Assembly: GCF_014858005.1 (NCBI RefSeq) | Contig: NZ_JACYOT010000009.1 | Location: 62,001-126,000, forward strand | DNA: 64,000 nucleotides | DNA from: Propioniciclava soli | Lineage (GTDB): Bacteria; Actinomycetota; Actinomycetes; Propionibacteriales; Propionibacteriaceae | Reading direction: 5' to 3' | Shown: positions 26,162 through 35,031 of the stretch, one piece after another | How positions within the stretch are numbered: the stretch's first letter is position 1 | Layout of the letters: each line of letters begins with the position of its first letter | Translations under genes and position numbers: made by a program | The notes under the pieces: generated by a model | Told to the model about the DNA's origin: nothing | Databases searched by the model: none | What the model saw: only the letters and a program-made list of their open reading frames with translations

Positions 26162-26539
26162 GTGCACGACGTGACGACAGGGGCCGGTGGGCCACGGCGG
26201 GGAGGGTGCCGCCGCGGCCAGCGGGGCATGGTGACCGTGGAGGTGGCGTTGGCCAGCATCGGCCTGGCCGTTCTCGTCGGGGGCGGCTTCACCGTGGCCC
26301 ACGCGGGGTTCCGGATGGTCGAGTGCCAGGTGGCCGCCAATGAGATCGCCCGGCAACAGGCCCGGGGGGACGCGGCGGCGGTGCGGCGCGCCACGGCGGA
26401 CGCCCCGGAGGGGGCGTCGGTGGCGGTCCGCACGGTTGACGGGCGCGCCGAGGTCGAGGTCGGCTGGCGCGCCGCGTGGGGCCCGGTCGTCTGGCCGGTC
26501 GCAGCCCGGGCCGCGGTGATCGAGGAGCCCGGCCCGTGA
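26162..26539 (+). CDS. tadE: TadE-family pseudopilin
   Basis: A 125-residue protein. After a basic, Gly-rich leader the sequence RGMVTVEVALASIGLAVLVG gives a prepilin-type cleavage site with Glu at +5 and one membrane helix. The rest is a small extracytoplasmic domain. It resembles the TadE-like proteins that follow the pilin in actinobacterial tad loci. The start is GTG 26162 with AAAGGAGGAG upstream. The stop overlaps the next start (GTGA). Confidence 0.83.
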   Translation: MHDVTTGAGGPRRGGCRRGQRGMVTVEVALASIGLAVLVGGGFTVAHAGFRMVECQVAANEIARQQARGDAAAVRRATADAPEGASVAVRTVDGRAEVEVGWRAAWGPVVWPVAARAAVIEEPGP

Positions 26540-26913
26540 CCGGCCCGGGCGCGCGCGACGAGCGCGGGGCCGGCACGCTGCTGGTGGCCCTGGCCGGGGC
26601 GGCCCTGTGCCTGGTGCTGGCGGCGGCCGTGCTTGCGGCCGCGTTCGCCTACGCCCGGAGCCGGGTGGAGGGTGCCGCGGATCTGGCGGCGCTGGCCGGG
26701 GGGCGCTCCCAGGCGATGGGCCGGGAGGCGTGCCCCGCGGCGGAGGAGTCCGCGCGCGCGAACGGCGCGCGGATCACCGGCTGCACCGTGACGGGGGATG
26801 AGGTCGAGTTCGTCGTCGAGGTCAGCACCGCACTGCCGGTGGCCTGGGGGCCGTGGGATGCGCAGGTGCAGGGGCGTGCCTGGGCCGGCGTGGTGACGGG
26901 CGCCCCGGAATGA
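26536..26913 (+). CDS. TadE/TadG-like secretion helper protein (Rv3654c-like)
   Basis: A 125-residue protein with a prepilin-like start (ARDERGAGTLLVALAGAALC) but no Glu at +5. One membrane helix leads into AYARSRVEGAADLAALAGG, the Tad/TadG-type segment, and a small domain with two cysteines. It is the last gene of the tad locus. Its last 92 bp overlap the convergent helicase gene in the other strand. Confidence 0.78.
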   Translation: MTGPGARDERGAGTLLVALAGAALCLVLAAAVLAAAFAYARSRVEGAADLAALAGGRSQAMGREACPAAEESARANGARITGCTVTGDEVEFVVEVSTALPVAWGPWDAQVQGRAWAGVVTGAPE

Positions 26914-29155
26914 GCGCGGCCACCACCAGGGCGGCGGCGTCCTTGTCGAGCGGGTTGTTGCCGTTGCCGCACTTCGGGCTCACGACGCAGGCCGGGCAGC
27001 CGGTCTCGCAGCCGCAGGTGAGCAGGCGATCCAGCGTGGCGGTCCACCAGCGTTCGGCGGCGTCGAAGCCGGCGTCCGCGATGCCGGAGCCGCCCGGGAG
27101 GCCGTCGTGGACGAACACTGTGGGCAGGCCCGTGTCGGGGTGGAGGACGGTCGAGAGACCGCCGATGTCCCAGCGGTCACAGGGCACGAGCGCCGGCAGC
27201 AGGCCGATCGCGGTGTGTTCGGCGCCGTGCACCGCCCCGGGCAGCGCGGCGTCGGCGAACGGCAGGCGGGCGACCACGTCGGCGGGCAGCGTCCACCACG
27301 TGGCGCGCGTGGTCATCCGCCGAGGCGGGAACTCGAGCGGGTTCGAGTCCCACACCTTCCCGGTCTCGGCGTCGCGGCGCAGGTATCCGGTGACCTGCCC
27401 GGCGAGCTCGACGGTGCCGACGTGAACCGTCCCGAGGCCGAGCGGACGCGTCCGGTCGGTGGTGAGGATCCGCACGTCGGAGACGGACTGGGCCTGCGTG
27501 AAGTACTCCGGCCGCGCGGCCCGCACCAGCGCGACCCGGTCGTGTTCGTCGAGTTCGTCGACGACCCACGTCTCACCCTGGTGCACGTAGACGGCCTCGG
27601 GGTGCACCGTGCGGTCGGCGGCCGCCGGGTCGACCTGCCCGATGACGCGGCCGGTCGCGCGGTCCACCACCTCGACCGCCTTGCCGTGCATGGCGCGCAG
27701 GTCGATCGAGTCGACGGCCCGCTGGGCGTGCGTCCAGAACCATCCCGCCGGACGCCGGCGCAGCACCCCCTGCCGGGTGAGGGCGTCGGCCAGCTCGACG
27801 GTCCGGGGGCCGAACCAGGCGGCGTCCGCACCGGTCAGCGGGATCTCCTGGGCTGCCGCCGCCAGGTGGGGGCCGAGCACGAACGGGTTCTCGACGGGCA
27901 CGATGGCGCGCTCCACCGGGGCGTCGAAGATCAGCTCGGGGTGGTCGACCAGATAGGCGTCGAGCGGGTCGTCGCGGGCGGCCAGCACGGCGAGCGCCTC
28001 GCGCCCGGAGCGTCCTGCCCGGCCCACCTGTTGCCAGAACGCGGCGAGCGTGCCGGGGAACCCGGCGGTCACCACCGCATCCATGCCGGCGATGTCGACC
28101 CCCAGCTCGAGGGCGTTGGTCGAGGCCACGCCACGCAGCCGACCCTCGGTGAGGGCCGCCTCGATGGAGCGACGGTCCGACGGCAGGTAGCCAGAGCGGT
28201 AGGACGCGATCGCCTCGGGCATGGGGCTGAGTTCCCGGGCGCGGATGGCGACCAGCTCGGCCTGGAGCCGCGAGGTGGTGAACGCGAGCGTCTGACCCTC
28301 CTGGCTCAGCTGTGTGAGCAGGGACGCTGCGGTCTCGGTGAGGTTTCTGTCGGGCCGCAGCAACACGATGTCGCGTGCCGGACGCGGCGAGCCGTCGGCC
28401 ACCACGGGCACGACGTCGGGGTCACCGATGAGGGCGGCAGCGGTTGCTTCGGGCTCGGTCATGGTGGCCGAGGCCAGCACGAACACGGGGTCGGCGCCGT
28501 AGTGGTGGGAGAGGCGGCGCAGCCGCCGCAACACGGCGGCGAGGTGGGCGCCGAACAACCCGCGATAGCGGTGCGCCTCGTCCACGACCACGTAGCGCAA
28601 CCCGCCCAACAGCCGGGCGTGACGGCCGTGGTTGGGCAGCACCGAGCGGTGCAGCATGTCGGGGTTGGTGAGGACGAGATCGGCGAAGTCGCGCGCGAAG
28701 CGGCGCTCGTCGTCGTCGGAGTCACCGTCCAGGGTCCCGGGTTTCCAGCCGCTCGGCCCGAGGAGGCGGCTGGCGCGGAGCTGGTCGTGCGCGAGGGCCT
28801 TGGTGGGGGCGAGGTAGAGCGCCGTGGCACGGCCGGTGAGGCGCAACCCGCCGGCGCGGGCCAGCGGCGGGCGTCCACCGGCCCCGGAGAGCGTGGCGGC
28901 CAGGATCGGCAGGAGGTAGGCCAACGACTTGCCCGAGGCGGTGGGCGTCGCGACGGCGACGTGGTGGCCGGCGAAGGCGGCCTCGGCGGCCTCGGCCTGA
29001 TGGGTCCACGGACGGTCGATCCCCAGCTCGGCGCACGTCTCGACGACGCGCGGGTCGACCCAGGTGGGCCACGGGGCCGTGGCGCCTGCCGTGGCGGGGA
29101 GGCGGCGGGTGTGGGCGACGCGTGGGTCGGCGCTGAGCCAGGCCGGGATGCTCAT
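26822..29155 (-). CDS. DEAD/DEAH-box helicase with C-terminal DUF1998-type cysteine cluster
   Basis: A 777-residue superfamily 2 helicase. Motif I is ATPTASGKSLAYL, motif II VVDEAHRYRG, motif III LASATM, and motif VI VGRAGRSGR. A C-terminal domain has four cysteines (CGCETGCPACVVSPKCGNGN) typical of the MrfA/Rv3649 group implicated in DNA repair. The protein then ends in a basic Pro/Ala tail running past the tad genes. The start ATG overlaps the amidohydrolase stop, so both are probably cotranscribed. Confidence 0.9.
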   Translation of the reverse strand: MSIPAWLSADPRVAHTRRLPATAGATAPWPTWVDPRVVETCAELGIDRPWTHQAEAAEAAFAGHHVAVATPTASGKSLAYLLPILAATLSGAGGRPPLARAGGLRLTGRATALYLAPTKALAHDQLRASRLLGPSGWKPGTLDGDSDDDERRFARDFADLVLTNPDMLHRSVLPNHGRHARLLGGLRYVVVDEAHRYRGLFGAHLAAVLRRLRRLSHHYGADPVFVLASATMTEPEATAAALIGDPDVVPVVADGSPRPARDIVLLRPDRNLTETAASLLTQLSQEGQTLAFTTSRLQAELVAIRARELSPMPEAIASYRSGYLPSDRRSIEAALTEGRLRGVASTNALELGVDIAGMDAVVTAGFPGTLAAFWQQVGRAGRSGREALAVLAARDDPLDAYLVDHPELIFDAPVERAIVPVENPFVLGPHLAAAAQEIPLTGADAAWFGPRTVELADALTRQGVLRRRPAGWFWTHAQRAVDSIDLRAMHGKAVEVVDRATGRVIGQVDPAAADRTVHPEAVYVHQGETWVVDELDEHDRVALVRAARPEYFTQAQSVSDVRILTTDRTRPLGLGTVHVGTVELAGQVTGYLRRDAETGKVWDSNPLEFPPRRMTTRATWWTLPADVVARLPFADAALPGAVHGAEHTAIGLLPALVPCDRWDIGGLSTVLHPDTGLPTVFVHDGLPGGSGIADAGFDAAERWWTATLDRLLTCGCETGCPACVVSPKCGNGNNPLDKDAAALVVAALIPGRPSPRRPRHAPAPAHPTAPRPPAVRC

Positions 29156-30666
29156 GCCGTCGGCCCCTCGGTGGTGTGGGTCAGGCGGCCGGCGCACACG
29201 GTGGCGACCACGCCCACCGTGGGGCCGGGAGCCGAGTCGAGGACGGCCAGGTCGCCGGGCGCGCCCGGCGTGAGGCGGACGCCGTCCACCGATGCGGCCA
29301 GCGCCTCGCGCCACGACACGCACTGCTCGGGGTGCCAAGGCCCACGGGCGTCGTCACTGCGGCGCACCGCGGCGGCCATCGCCGCCCAGGGGTCGGGGCG
29401 TGCCACGGGGGCGTCCGAACCGAAGGCCAGGCGCGCCCCGGCGTCCAGCAAAGAACGGAAGGGGTACATCCGGCCGGTGCGTCCCGGCCAGACGGCCTCG
29501 GCGGCGTCCCGGTCGTCGGGGAGGTGCAAGGGCTGCACGCTGGCGGTGACCCCGAGCGCAGCGAACCGGTCGATGTCATCGGTGCAGAGCAGCTGCGCGT
29601 GTTCGACCGAACCCTGGGCGCCGGTCGCCGCGAAGGCGTCGAGCGCCGCGCGGTTGGCGCGATCCCCGATCGCGTGGACCGCCGCGCCGAGACCGGCGGC
29701 GTGGGCCCGACCCAGCAGGCGGGCCAACTCGTCCTCACCGACGTTGGCCGCGCCCGCCCAACCCTCTCCCGGCACCGCGTCCAGGGGGCTCGGGGCGTAC
29801 GGGTCGCAGCACCATGCCGTCCGGGTTCCCATCGACCCGTCCGAGATCACCTTGAGTGGGCCCATCGTGACCAGGCCGGAGTCGTCCAATCGGTCACCGG
29901 TCCGCCACCCTGCTGCAATGACGTCGTCGAGGGCGTCGGGGTACACCGCGGCGCGGACGCGCACCGCGTCCCAACCGACCGCCGTGCGGGCGGGCCAGGC
30001 GCGCCACGCCGCGCCCAGCTCGAAGTCAACGATGCCGGTGACGCCGCGTGCGGCCAGGCGCCGGGCCGCGTTGCGCCAGTCGGAGGCTGTGGGATCGGCC
30101 CCGGGCAGCTCACCGATCCGGGGGAACACGTCGAACCACTCCTGCTCGGCCAGCACGCCCCGGCGGTGGCCGAGCCCGAGCGCGGACAGGGCAGCCGAGT
30201 TCAGCCAGCCGCTGTGCACGTCACCCGCGATGAGCACCACCGGGGTGCGCCCGCTGGCGGCGTCCAGGTCGGCCACCTGGGGGCGGGAGGGCCAGATGGC
30301 CAGGCGGTGCCCGAACCCGATCAGCGCGGGGACTGGATCGGCGTGTGCGAGGTGGCTTTGTTGGTCGACGCGGCGTGTCACTGCCTGCGCGACGCGCGCG
30401 CAGGCGTCCGCCGCCGACGCGGTTCCCGCCATCGGCAGCCAAGTGGTCGAGCGCACCCACTGCTCGGCGTGCACGTGGGCATCCCACAACCCCGGCACCA
30501 CCCACCGACCCGCCGCGGCCCAAGTGGGCTCGCCCGCCGCGGCCAGACCGGGGCCCACCTCGGCGACCACCCCACCGCGGATGCGCACGTCGACGACCCC
30601 ACCCGGGGGATCATCGGGGTCCAGTGGCACGGGGCGCACGTCGCGCACCAACAGGTCTCCCGTCAC
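29152..30666 (-). CDS. Metal-dependent amidohydrolase (YtcJ-like, Amidohydro_3)
   Basis: A 504-residue member of the amidohydrolase superfamily. The strand-1 motif is DAHVHAE near residue 67. LIAGDVHSGWLNSAALSALG, then VISDGSMGTR, HAIGDRANRAALDAF, the EHAQLL histidine and FGSDAPVARPDPW follow in family order. Substrates of the group are poorly known. The start is taken as GTG 30666 after AAGGAGGG; an upstream ATG at 30732 would overlap the divergent methyltransferase. Confidence 0.85.
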   Translation of the reverse strand: MTGDLLVRDVRPVPLDPDDPPGGVVDVRIRGGVVAEVGPGLAAAGEPTWAAAGRWVVPGLWDAHVHAEQWVRSTTWLPMAGTASAADACARVAQAVTRRVDQQSHLAHADPVPALIGFGHRLAIWPSRPQVADLDAASGRTPVVLIAGDVHSGWLNSAALSALGLGHRRGVLAEQEWFDVFPRIGELPGADPTASDWRNAARRLAARGVTGIVDFELGAAWRAWPARTAVGWDAVRVRAAVYPDALDDVIAAGWRTGDRLDDSGLVTMGPLKVISDGSMGTRTAWCCDPYAPSPLDAVPGEGWAGAANVGEDELARLLGRAHAAGLGAAVHAIGDRANRAALDAFAATGAQGSVEHAQLLCTDDIDRFAALGVTASVQPLHLPDDRDAAEAVWPGRTGRMYPFRSLLDAGARLAFGSDAPVARPDPWAAMAAAVRRSDDARGPWHPEQCVSWREALAASVDGVRLTPGAPGDLAVLDSAPGPTVGVVATVCAGRLTHTTEGPTA

Positions 30667-30730
30667 TGCGCCCTCCTTCCCCTCGCCTGCGGATCCGTCA
30701 CCGGGGGGCGTGCCGTGACAGGCTGGAGCC

Positions 30731-32284
30731 ATGGATCCTGCCGCGGACGCCGCCGCCCTCGCCCGCCACCTGACGGATGCTGGCTACACCCTAGATGCCG
30801 TCACCGACAGAATCGGCGAGGCGGCGACGGCGGCCTTGGCGCGCAACACGACCCTGGCCACGCGCGACGCCCTGGGCGACGCGAGCGACCCCCAGGCCGC
30901 GCTCGTGCGGGCGTTCCTGATGCAGGACGCCGTGCCCGCCGCCGCGTTGCGGGGCGCGCTCGGCAACCTCGACCGGTGGGCGGGGCAGGGTCTGCTCACG
31001 GTGGAGGGGGACAGCGCGCGCGCCACGGTCGAGATCCGCCCGTACGCCTCCGCCGGGTCAGCCCGGCAGACCGTCGCTCCGGGTGGGGGCAGCGGGCCGG
31101 GCGGCGCCGTGGACGGGTGGGTGGTGCACGACCAGATCCCCACCCTGGATGGCCGGATCGCCCCCAGCCGCCCCGACTTCGTGCTCGGTCTGTCGCCGGC
31201 GTCCACGGCCCTGGCCCAGATGACGGCGCGGCGTCCGGTGGGGCGGGCGCTCGATCTCGGCACGGGCTGCGGGGTGCAGTCGCTGCACCTGGCGGGGCAC
31301 GCCGGGCGGGTCACGGCCACCGACCTCAACCCGAGGGCGCTGCGGCTGGCCCGGTGGACGGCTGGCTTGAACGGTGTCGACCTCGATCTGCGGGAGGGGT
31401 CGCTCTACGAGCCGGTCGCCGAGGAGACGTTCGACCTCATCGTCACCAACCCCCCGTTCGTGCTCGCCCCGCCCACCGACGAGCGGCTCGTCTATCGCGA
31501 GGGCAGTGAGCGAGGGGACGACCTGATGCGTCGGGTGGTGACCGAGGGCGGGCACCGGCTGGCCGCCGGCGGCATGCTGCAGGTGCTGGGCAACTGGGCG
31601 ATCACCGACGACCAGGACTGGGCCGAGCGCCTCCGCGCCTGGGTCGAGCCGACCGGTTGCGACGCCTTGGTGTTGGAGCGCGAGCGGCTCGACCCGTACG
31701 CCTACATCGAGGTGTGGCTCGCCGACGCCGGGCTCGTCGGCACCGACGCGTACGGCCCGCGCTACGCGGCTTGGCTGGCCTACTTCCGCGCGCTCGGGAT
31801 CGCCGAGATCGGGATGGGGTGGATCGTCCTGCACCGGCCGGTCGAGCCAGGGCGGGCACCGGACGTCCGCTGCGAGTCCTGGCCCCACGCCGTGCACCAG
31901 CCGGTGGGCGAGGCGTTCGAGCGGTATCCGGACGCCCTCGCGCTGGCCCGGTTGCCGGACGCGGCCCTGGCCGCCACGCGCCTGCGCCTGGATCCGCGCG
32001 TGGACGCCGAGACGCTCGGCCGGCCCGGCGCCGCCGACCCCGAGCACCTGGTGTTCCGGCAACGGTTCGGCCTCGCCCGCGCGGTCGAGGCCGACACGGC
32101 GCTGGCCGCGGTGGTGGGGGCCTGCGACGGCGACCTACCGCTGGGGGCGCTCACCGCGGCCGTGGCCCAGCTGCTCGCGGTGGACGCCGACGCGCTCGCC
32201 GCCGAGGTGCTGCCGCGGGTGCGCGACCTGGTGCGCGAGGGCTACCTGCTCGCCGCGCCGCCGGCGTCCGACGCGCTCAGTTGA
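30731..32284 (+). CDS. Class I methyltransferase with N-terminal DUF7059-type domain (PrmC/HemK-like core)
   Basis: A 517-residue protein. Residues 1 to about 150 form an Ala-rich helical domain. The SAM site is ALDLGTGCGVQSLHLAGHAG (about 173-192) and the catalytic-type motif is LIVTNPPFVLAPP near 240, the NPPF signature of N-methyltransferases acting on glutamine, adenine or guanine. A C-terminal domain of about 200 residues follows. Such proteins often sit near topA in actinobacteria. The target is not known; rRNA or protein glutamine are possible. CAGGCT six bases before the ATG suggests leaderless transcription. Confidence 0.86.
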   Translation: MDPAADAAALARHLTDAGYTLDAVTDRIGEAATAALARNTTLATRDALGDASDPQAALVRAFLMQDAVPAAALRGALGNLDRWAGQGLLTVEGDSARATVEIRPYASAGSARQTVAPGGGSGPGGAVDGWVVHDQIPTLDGRIAPSRPDFVLGLSPASTALAQMTARRPVGRALDLGTGCGVQSLHLAGHAGRVTATDLNPRALRLARWTAGLNGVDLDLREGSLYEPVAEETFDLIVTNPPFVLAPPTDERLVYREGSERGDDLMRRVVTEGGHRLAAGGMLQVLGNWAITDDQDWAERLRAWVEPTGCDALVLERERLDPYAYIEVWLADAGLVGTDAYGPRYAAWLAYFRALGIAEIGMGWIVLHRPVEPGRAPDVRCESWPHAVHQPVGEAFERYPDALALARLPDAALAATRLRLDPRVDAETLGRPGAADPEHLVFRQRFGLARAVEADTALAAVVGACDGDLPLGALTAAVAQLLAVDADALAAEVLPRVRDLVREGYLLAAPPASDALS

Positions 32285-33488
32285 CGGGGCTGCTGCCCAG
32301 GGTGACGGTCTCGGTGTTGAGCACGCCGGACGCGTCCAGCCACGTGACGCTGACCCGGTCGCCGGGCTCGAGCGCGTCGAGCACCTCGGAGAGTTCGGCC
32401 TGGCTCGCGACGGTGGTGCCGTCGAGGGCGGTGATCCGGTCGCCCGCGGCGATCCCGACGACCTCGGCCGGGCCGTCGGCCACCACACCGGCCACGGTCA
32501 GGCCGCCCGCCTGCACGGAGATGCCCAGGTAGGCCCGGGCGCCGATCTGCACCGTGCCGGTCTCGGCGCCGTCGCGGATCTGCTCGATCACGGCCAGGGC
32601 GTCCTCGATCGGGACGGCATAGGCGGTGGTGGTGACGGTGGCGCCGGTCACGGCGCCCCGCCGCCCGCGCCCCCCGGGACCCCCGGGCCCGGCCGTGACG
32701 GTCTGGCCGCCCGCGGTGGTCATGCCGGCCACCTCGCCCTCGGCGTCGAACATGGGCCCGCCCGAGTCGCCGGGCTGGGCGCCGGCGTTGGTCTGGATGA
32801 CCCCCGACAGGTCCTCGGTGCCCTCGTTGCCCGAGACGGTGACCGACTGCTCCAGGGCCGTGACCTGCCCGGACGCGGCCACGAGCTCTCCGCCGCCGTT
32901 GGCGTTGCCAACCGCCGTGAGGGCGTCCCCGACGGCCAGGGTGTCGTCGTCGAGCGTGACCGTCGCGAGCCCGGAGGCGCCCTCGAGTTGCAGCAGCGCG
33001 ACGTCGGCCGTGGCATCGTGCCCGAGCACCGTGGCCGCGTAGGTGTCACCGGTGCTGGCGATGGTGACCTCGACGTCCGTGGTGCCCTGGACGACGTGAT
33101 AGTTGGTGAGCACCTGGCCGTCGGACGTCAGCACCATGCCGGTGCCGGCACCCTCCCCGCTGGTGGTCGTCACCGTGATGAGCGCGACGCCGCGCGCCAG
33201 GTCGTCGTCCACCGTGCCGGTGAGCGAAGCGGTGGCGCCCGCACCGGTGCTGCCGCTGGCCGGGGTGGGGGCCGTGGCCGGATCGGTGGTGACGGAGGGG
33301 GTCGGGGTGAGCGTCGGGGTGGTGGCGGGGCTGGGGCTCACCGGGGCTGGGGTCGTGATGGCGACGGGTGTGGCAGAGGTGGCCGTCTCGGCCGCGGCGG
33401 GCGCGAGATGGGGGGCGATGGCGGGCACACCGAGGGCGAGCGCGGCGGCTCCGGCGATGGCGGCGATGGTGGTGCGTGGGTTCGACAT
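32277..33488 (-). CDS. Secreted trypsin-like serine protease with PDZ domain (HtrA/DegP type)
   Basis: A 403-residue protein. A signal peptide (IAAIAGAAALALGVPAIA) is followed by a Thr/Pro-rich linker to about residue 90. The S1 domain has His in LTNYHVVQ, Asp in ATADVALLQL and Ser in QPGDSGGPMF. A C-terminal PDZ domain contains YLGISV and VVGIAAGDRITALDG. It resembles extracytoplasmic quality-control proteases. A paralogue lies immediately upstream on the same strand, with a 68-bp palindrome between them. The 3' end overlaps the convergent methyltransferase by eight bases. Confidence 0.9.
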   Translation of the reverse strand: MSNPRTTIAAIAGAAALALGVPAIAPHLAPAAAETATSATPVAITTPAPVSPSPATTPTLTPTPSVTTDPATAPTPASGSTGAGATASLTGTVDDDLARGVALITVTTTSGEGAGTGMVLTSDGQVLTNYHVVQGTTDVEVTIASTGDTYAATVLGHDATADVALLQLEGASGLATVTLDDDTLAVGDALTAVGNANGGGELVAASGQVTALEQSVTVSGNEGTEDLSGVIQTNAGAQPGDSGGPMFDAEGEVAGMTTAGGQTVTAGPGGPGGRGRRGAVTGATVTTTAYAVPIEDALAVIEQIRDGAETGTVQIGARAYLGISVQAGGLTVAGVVADGPAEVVGIAAGDRITALDGTTVASQAELSEVLDALEPGDRVSVTWLDASGVLNTETVTLGSSPVN

Positions 33489-33598
33489 GGCGGGGCTCCT
33501 CGGCGCAAAGTTCGATGTGCCCTCAGTCGACCGCTGGCACCTGTGCCTCACCTGTGCACCGCGTCCGAAGCTCATGTGAGCCGGGGGCGGAGGGGCTC

Positions 33599-33666
33599 CG
33601 ACACGCCTGCTTCGGTCTCAAACTCCGCCTTGCAAGGCGGAGTTTGAGACCGAAGTGAGCGTGTCG
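33599..33666. repeat. 68-bp palindromic repeat, copy 1
   Basis: Arms of 34 bases: CGACACGC... with core TCTCAAACTCCGCCTTG, then its complement CAAGGCGGAGTTTGAGA. Three mismatches lie at arm positions 9-11; the rest pairs. It lies 74 bp downstream of the second protease gene and before the first. Copies 2-4 are at 37746, 39031 and about 55608. The remaining 70 bp to the next gene contain GGCGCC-rich short inverted repeats. Confidence 0.9.
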
Positions 33667-33739
33667 CCGCCTCACCGGCGCCGCCGGCGCAGGCGCCGCC
33701 CCGCAGGCGCCGATGGCCCCCGTTGCCGAGGCGGCTGGG

Positions 33740-34912
33740 TCAGTTGAGAGGACTCTCCGCCGGGGTGATCTCCCCGGACTGCGCGCGTCCGCCCTGGGTC
33801 TCCCACGTCAGCGGCACGCCCGTGCCGGGGCGGATCTCGTCCAGTAGGTGCGCGAGGGCCAGGCGGGACGGCGTCGGACGGCGGTTCAACGTCAGGATGC
33901 GGTCACCGGCCGCCAGCCCCGCCCGCTGCGCCGCCGAACCGGGCTCCACGCGCTGCACCACGACGCCGTCGGAGTCGTCGGCCTCGACCACGATGCCGAG
34001 GTACGCCTTGGGGCCGATCACCACCGAGCCCGAGTCGTCCCCGGCGCCGATGCGCTCCACCACGTCGAGCGCCTCGGCGATCGGGACGGCGTACACCTGA
34101 CGGTCCTCAACATCCTCGGCGCCGCCGGCGGTCGTCATGCCCAGCACCTCCAGGTCGGCGTCGTACATCGGCCCGCCGGAATCGCCCGGCCACGCCGGCG
34201 CGTTCGTCTGAACGAGGCCCGACAGGGTCTCCGGCGGATCCTCCGGCAACGGGCCGCTCACCTGGATCGAGCGGCCCAGCGCCTGCACGTTGCCGCGGTG
34301 GGCGGTGACATACCCCTGGCCGTTCGCGTTGCCCGCGGCCACCACCACGTCGCCGACGTCCACCGGGTCGCGGTCGATCGTGACCACCTCGAGGTCCCGC
34401 GCGCCGTCAAGGCGCAGGAGCGCGATGTCCGCCGTCGCATCGCGCCCGACCAAGGTCGCGTCGTAGCTCCGCCCGGTGGACGCGACCGTCACCGTGAGCG
34501 ACGCGGTGGACCGCACCACGTGGTAGTTCGTGAGCACCAACCCGTCGGGGGTGAGCACCATGCCCGTGCCGGCCACGGAGTCGGCCGGCGTCTGCCCCGC
34601 GATGAGGACGACGCCGCGCTGCACCCGGTCGTCGACCGGGACGGGCCCGACCGTCTGCTCGGGCGTCGGGCCCTCGGGGTCGTTCCCGCTGGGCAACGGG
34701 ACCGGCGTCATGACCGTCCCCGGCGCCACCGGGCTGGGAACCGGGGCCCGGCTCACCGCCCACGCCCGCAGCGACACCACCCCGACGAACGCCACCGACA
34801 GGCTGAGCAGCAGGGCCAGCACGGCCCGCGCGAAGACGGTCACGGTCGGCGTCCGGCGCGGCTCGGGACGCCGCACCACCGGCGGTGGCGGGGCGGGCCA
34901 GGGCGGGGTCAC
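33740..34912 (-). CDS. Membrane-anchored trypsin-like serine protease with PDZ domain
   Basis: A 390-residue paralogue of the adjacent protease. A cytoplasmic Pro-rich start leads to one uncleaved anchor (AVLALLLSLSVAFVGVVSL). The S1 domain has His in LTNYHVVR, Asp in ATADIALLRL and Ser in WPGDSGGPMY; a PDZ domain with YLGIVV and AGLAAGDRILTLN follows. Both paralogues end in short SP(V/L)N tails. The start is GTG 34912, placed six bases after TAGACT, suggesting a leaderless transcript. A tandem duplication followed by divergence of the export signal is likely. Confidence 0.9.
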   Translation of the reverse strand: MTPPWPAPPPPVVRRPEPRRTPTVTVFARAVLALLLSLSVAFVGVVSLRAWAVSRAPVPSPVAPGTVMTPVPLPSGNDPEGPTPEQTVGPVPVDDRVQRGVVLIAGQTPADSVAGTGMVLTPDGLVLTNYHVVRSTASLTVTVASTGRSYDATLVGRDATADIALLRLDGARDLEVVTIDRDPVDVGDVVVAAGNANGQGYVTAHRGNVQALGRSIQVSGPLPEDPPETLSGLVQTNAPAWPGDSGGPMYDADLEVLGMTTAGGAEDVEDRQVYAVPIAEALDVVERIGAGDDSGSVVIGPKAYLGIVVEADDSDGVVVQRVEPGSAAQRAGLAAGDRILTLNRRPTPSRLALAHLLDEIRPGTGVPLTWETQGGRAQSGEITPAESPLN

Positions 34913-35031
34913 GGGCCCAGTCTAGGCACCGGCCACGTCGCGGCCGTGGCGTGGGACCTTGCCCGGAACCGCTAGCATCCGATTCTGGCGGGTGCCGGAC
35001 GGCCTCCGCCCACCCAGAAGGAAAGCAGGAC

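Noticed and set aside
22719-26195. A minus-strand open frame of over 1,100 codons across the tad locus, and similar long antisense frames at 3489-5468, 7738-10704, 21805-24166 and 27107-30718
   Set aside because: Each is a GC-rich shadow of genes with recognisable families on the opposite strand; their translations are low-complexity Arg/Pro/Gly/His strings with no domain.
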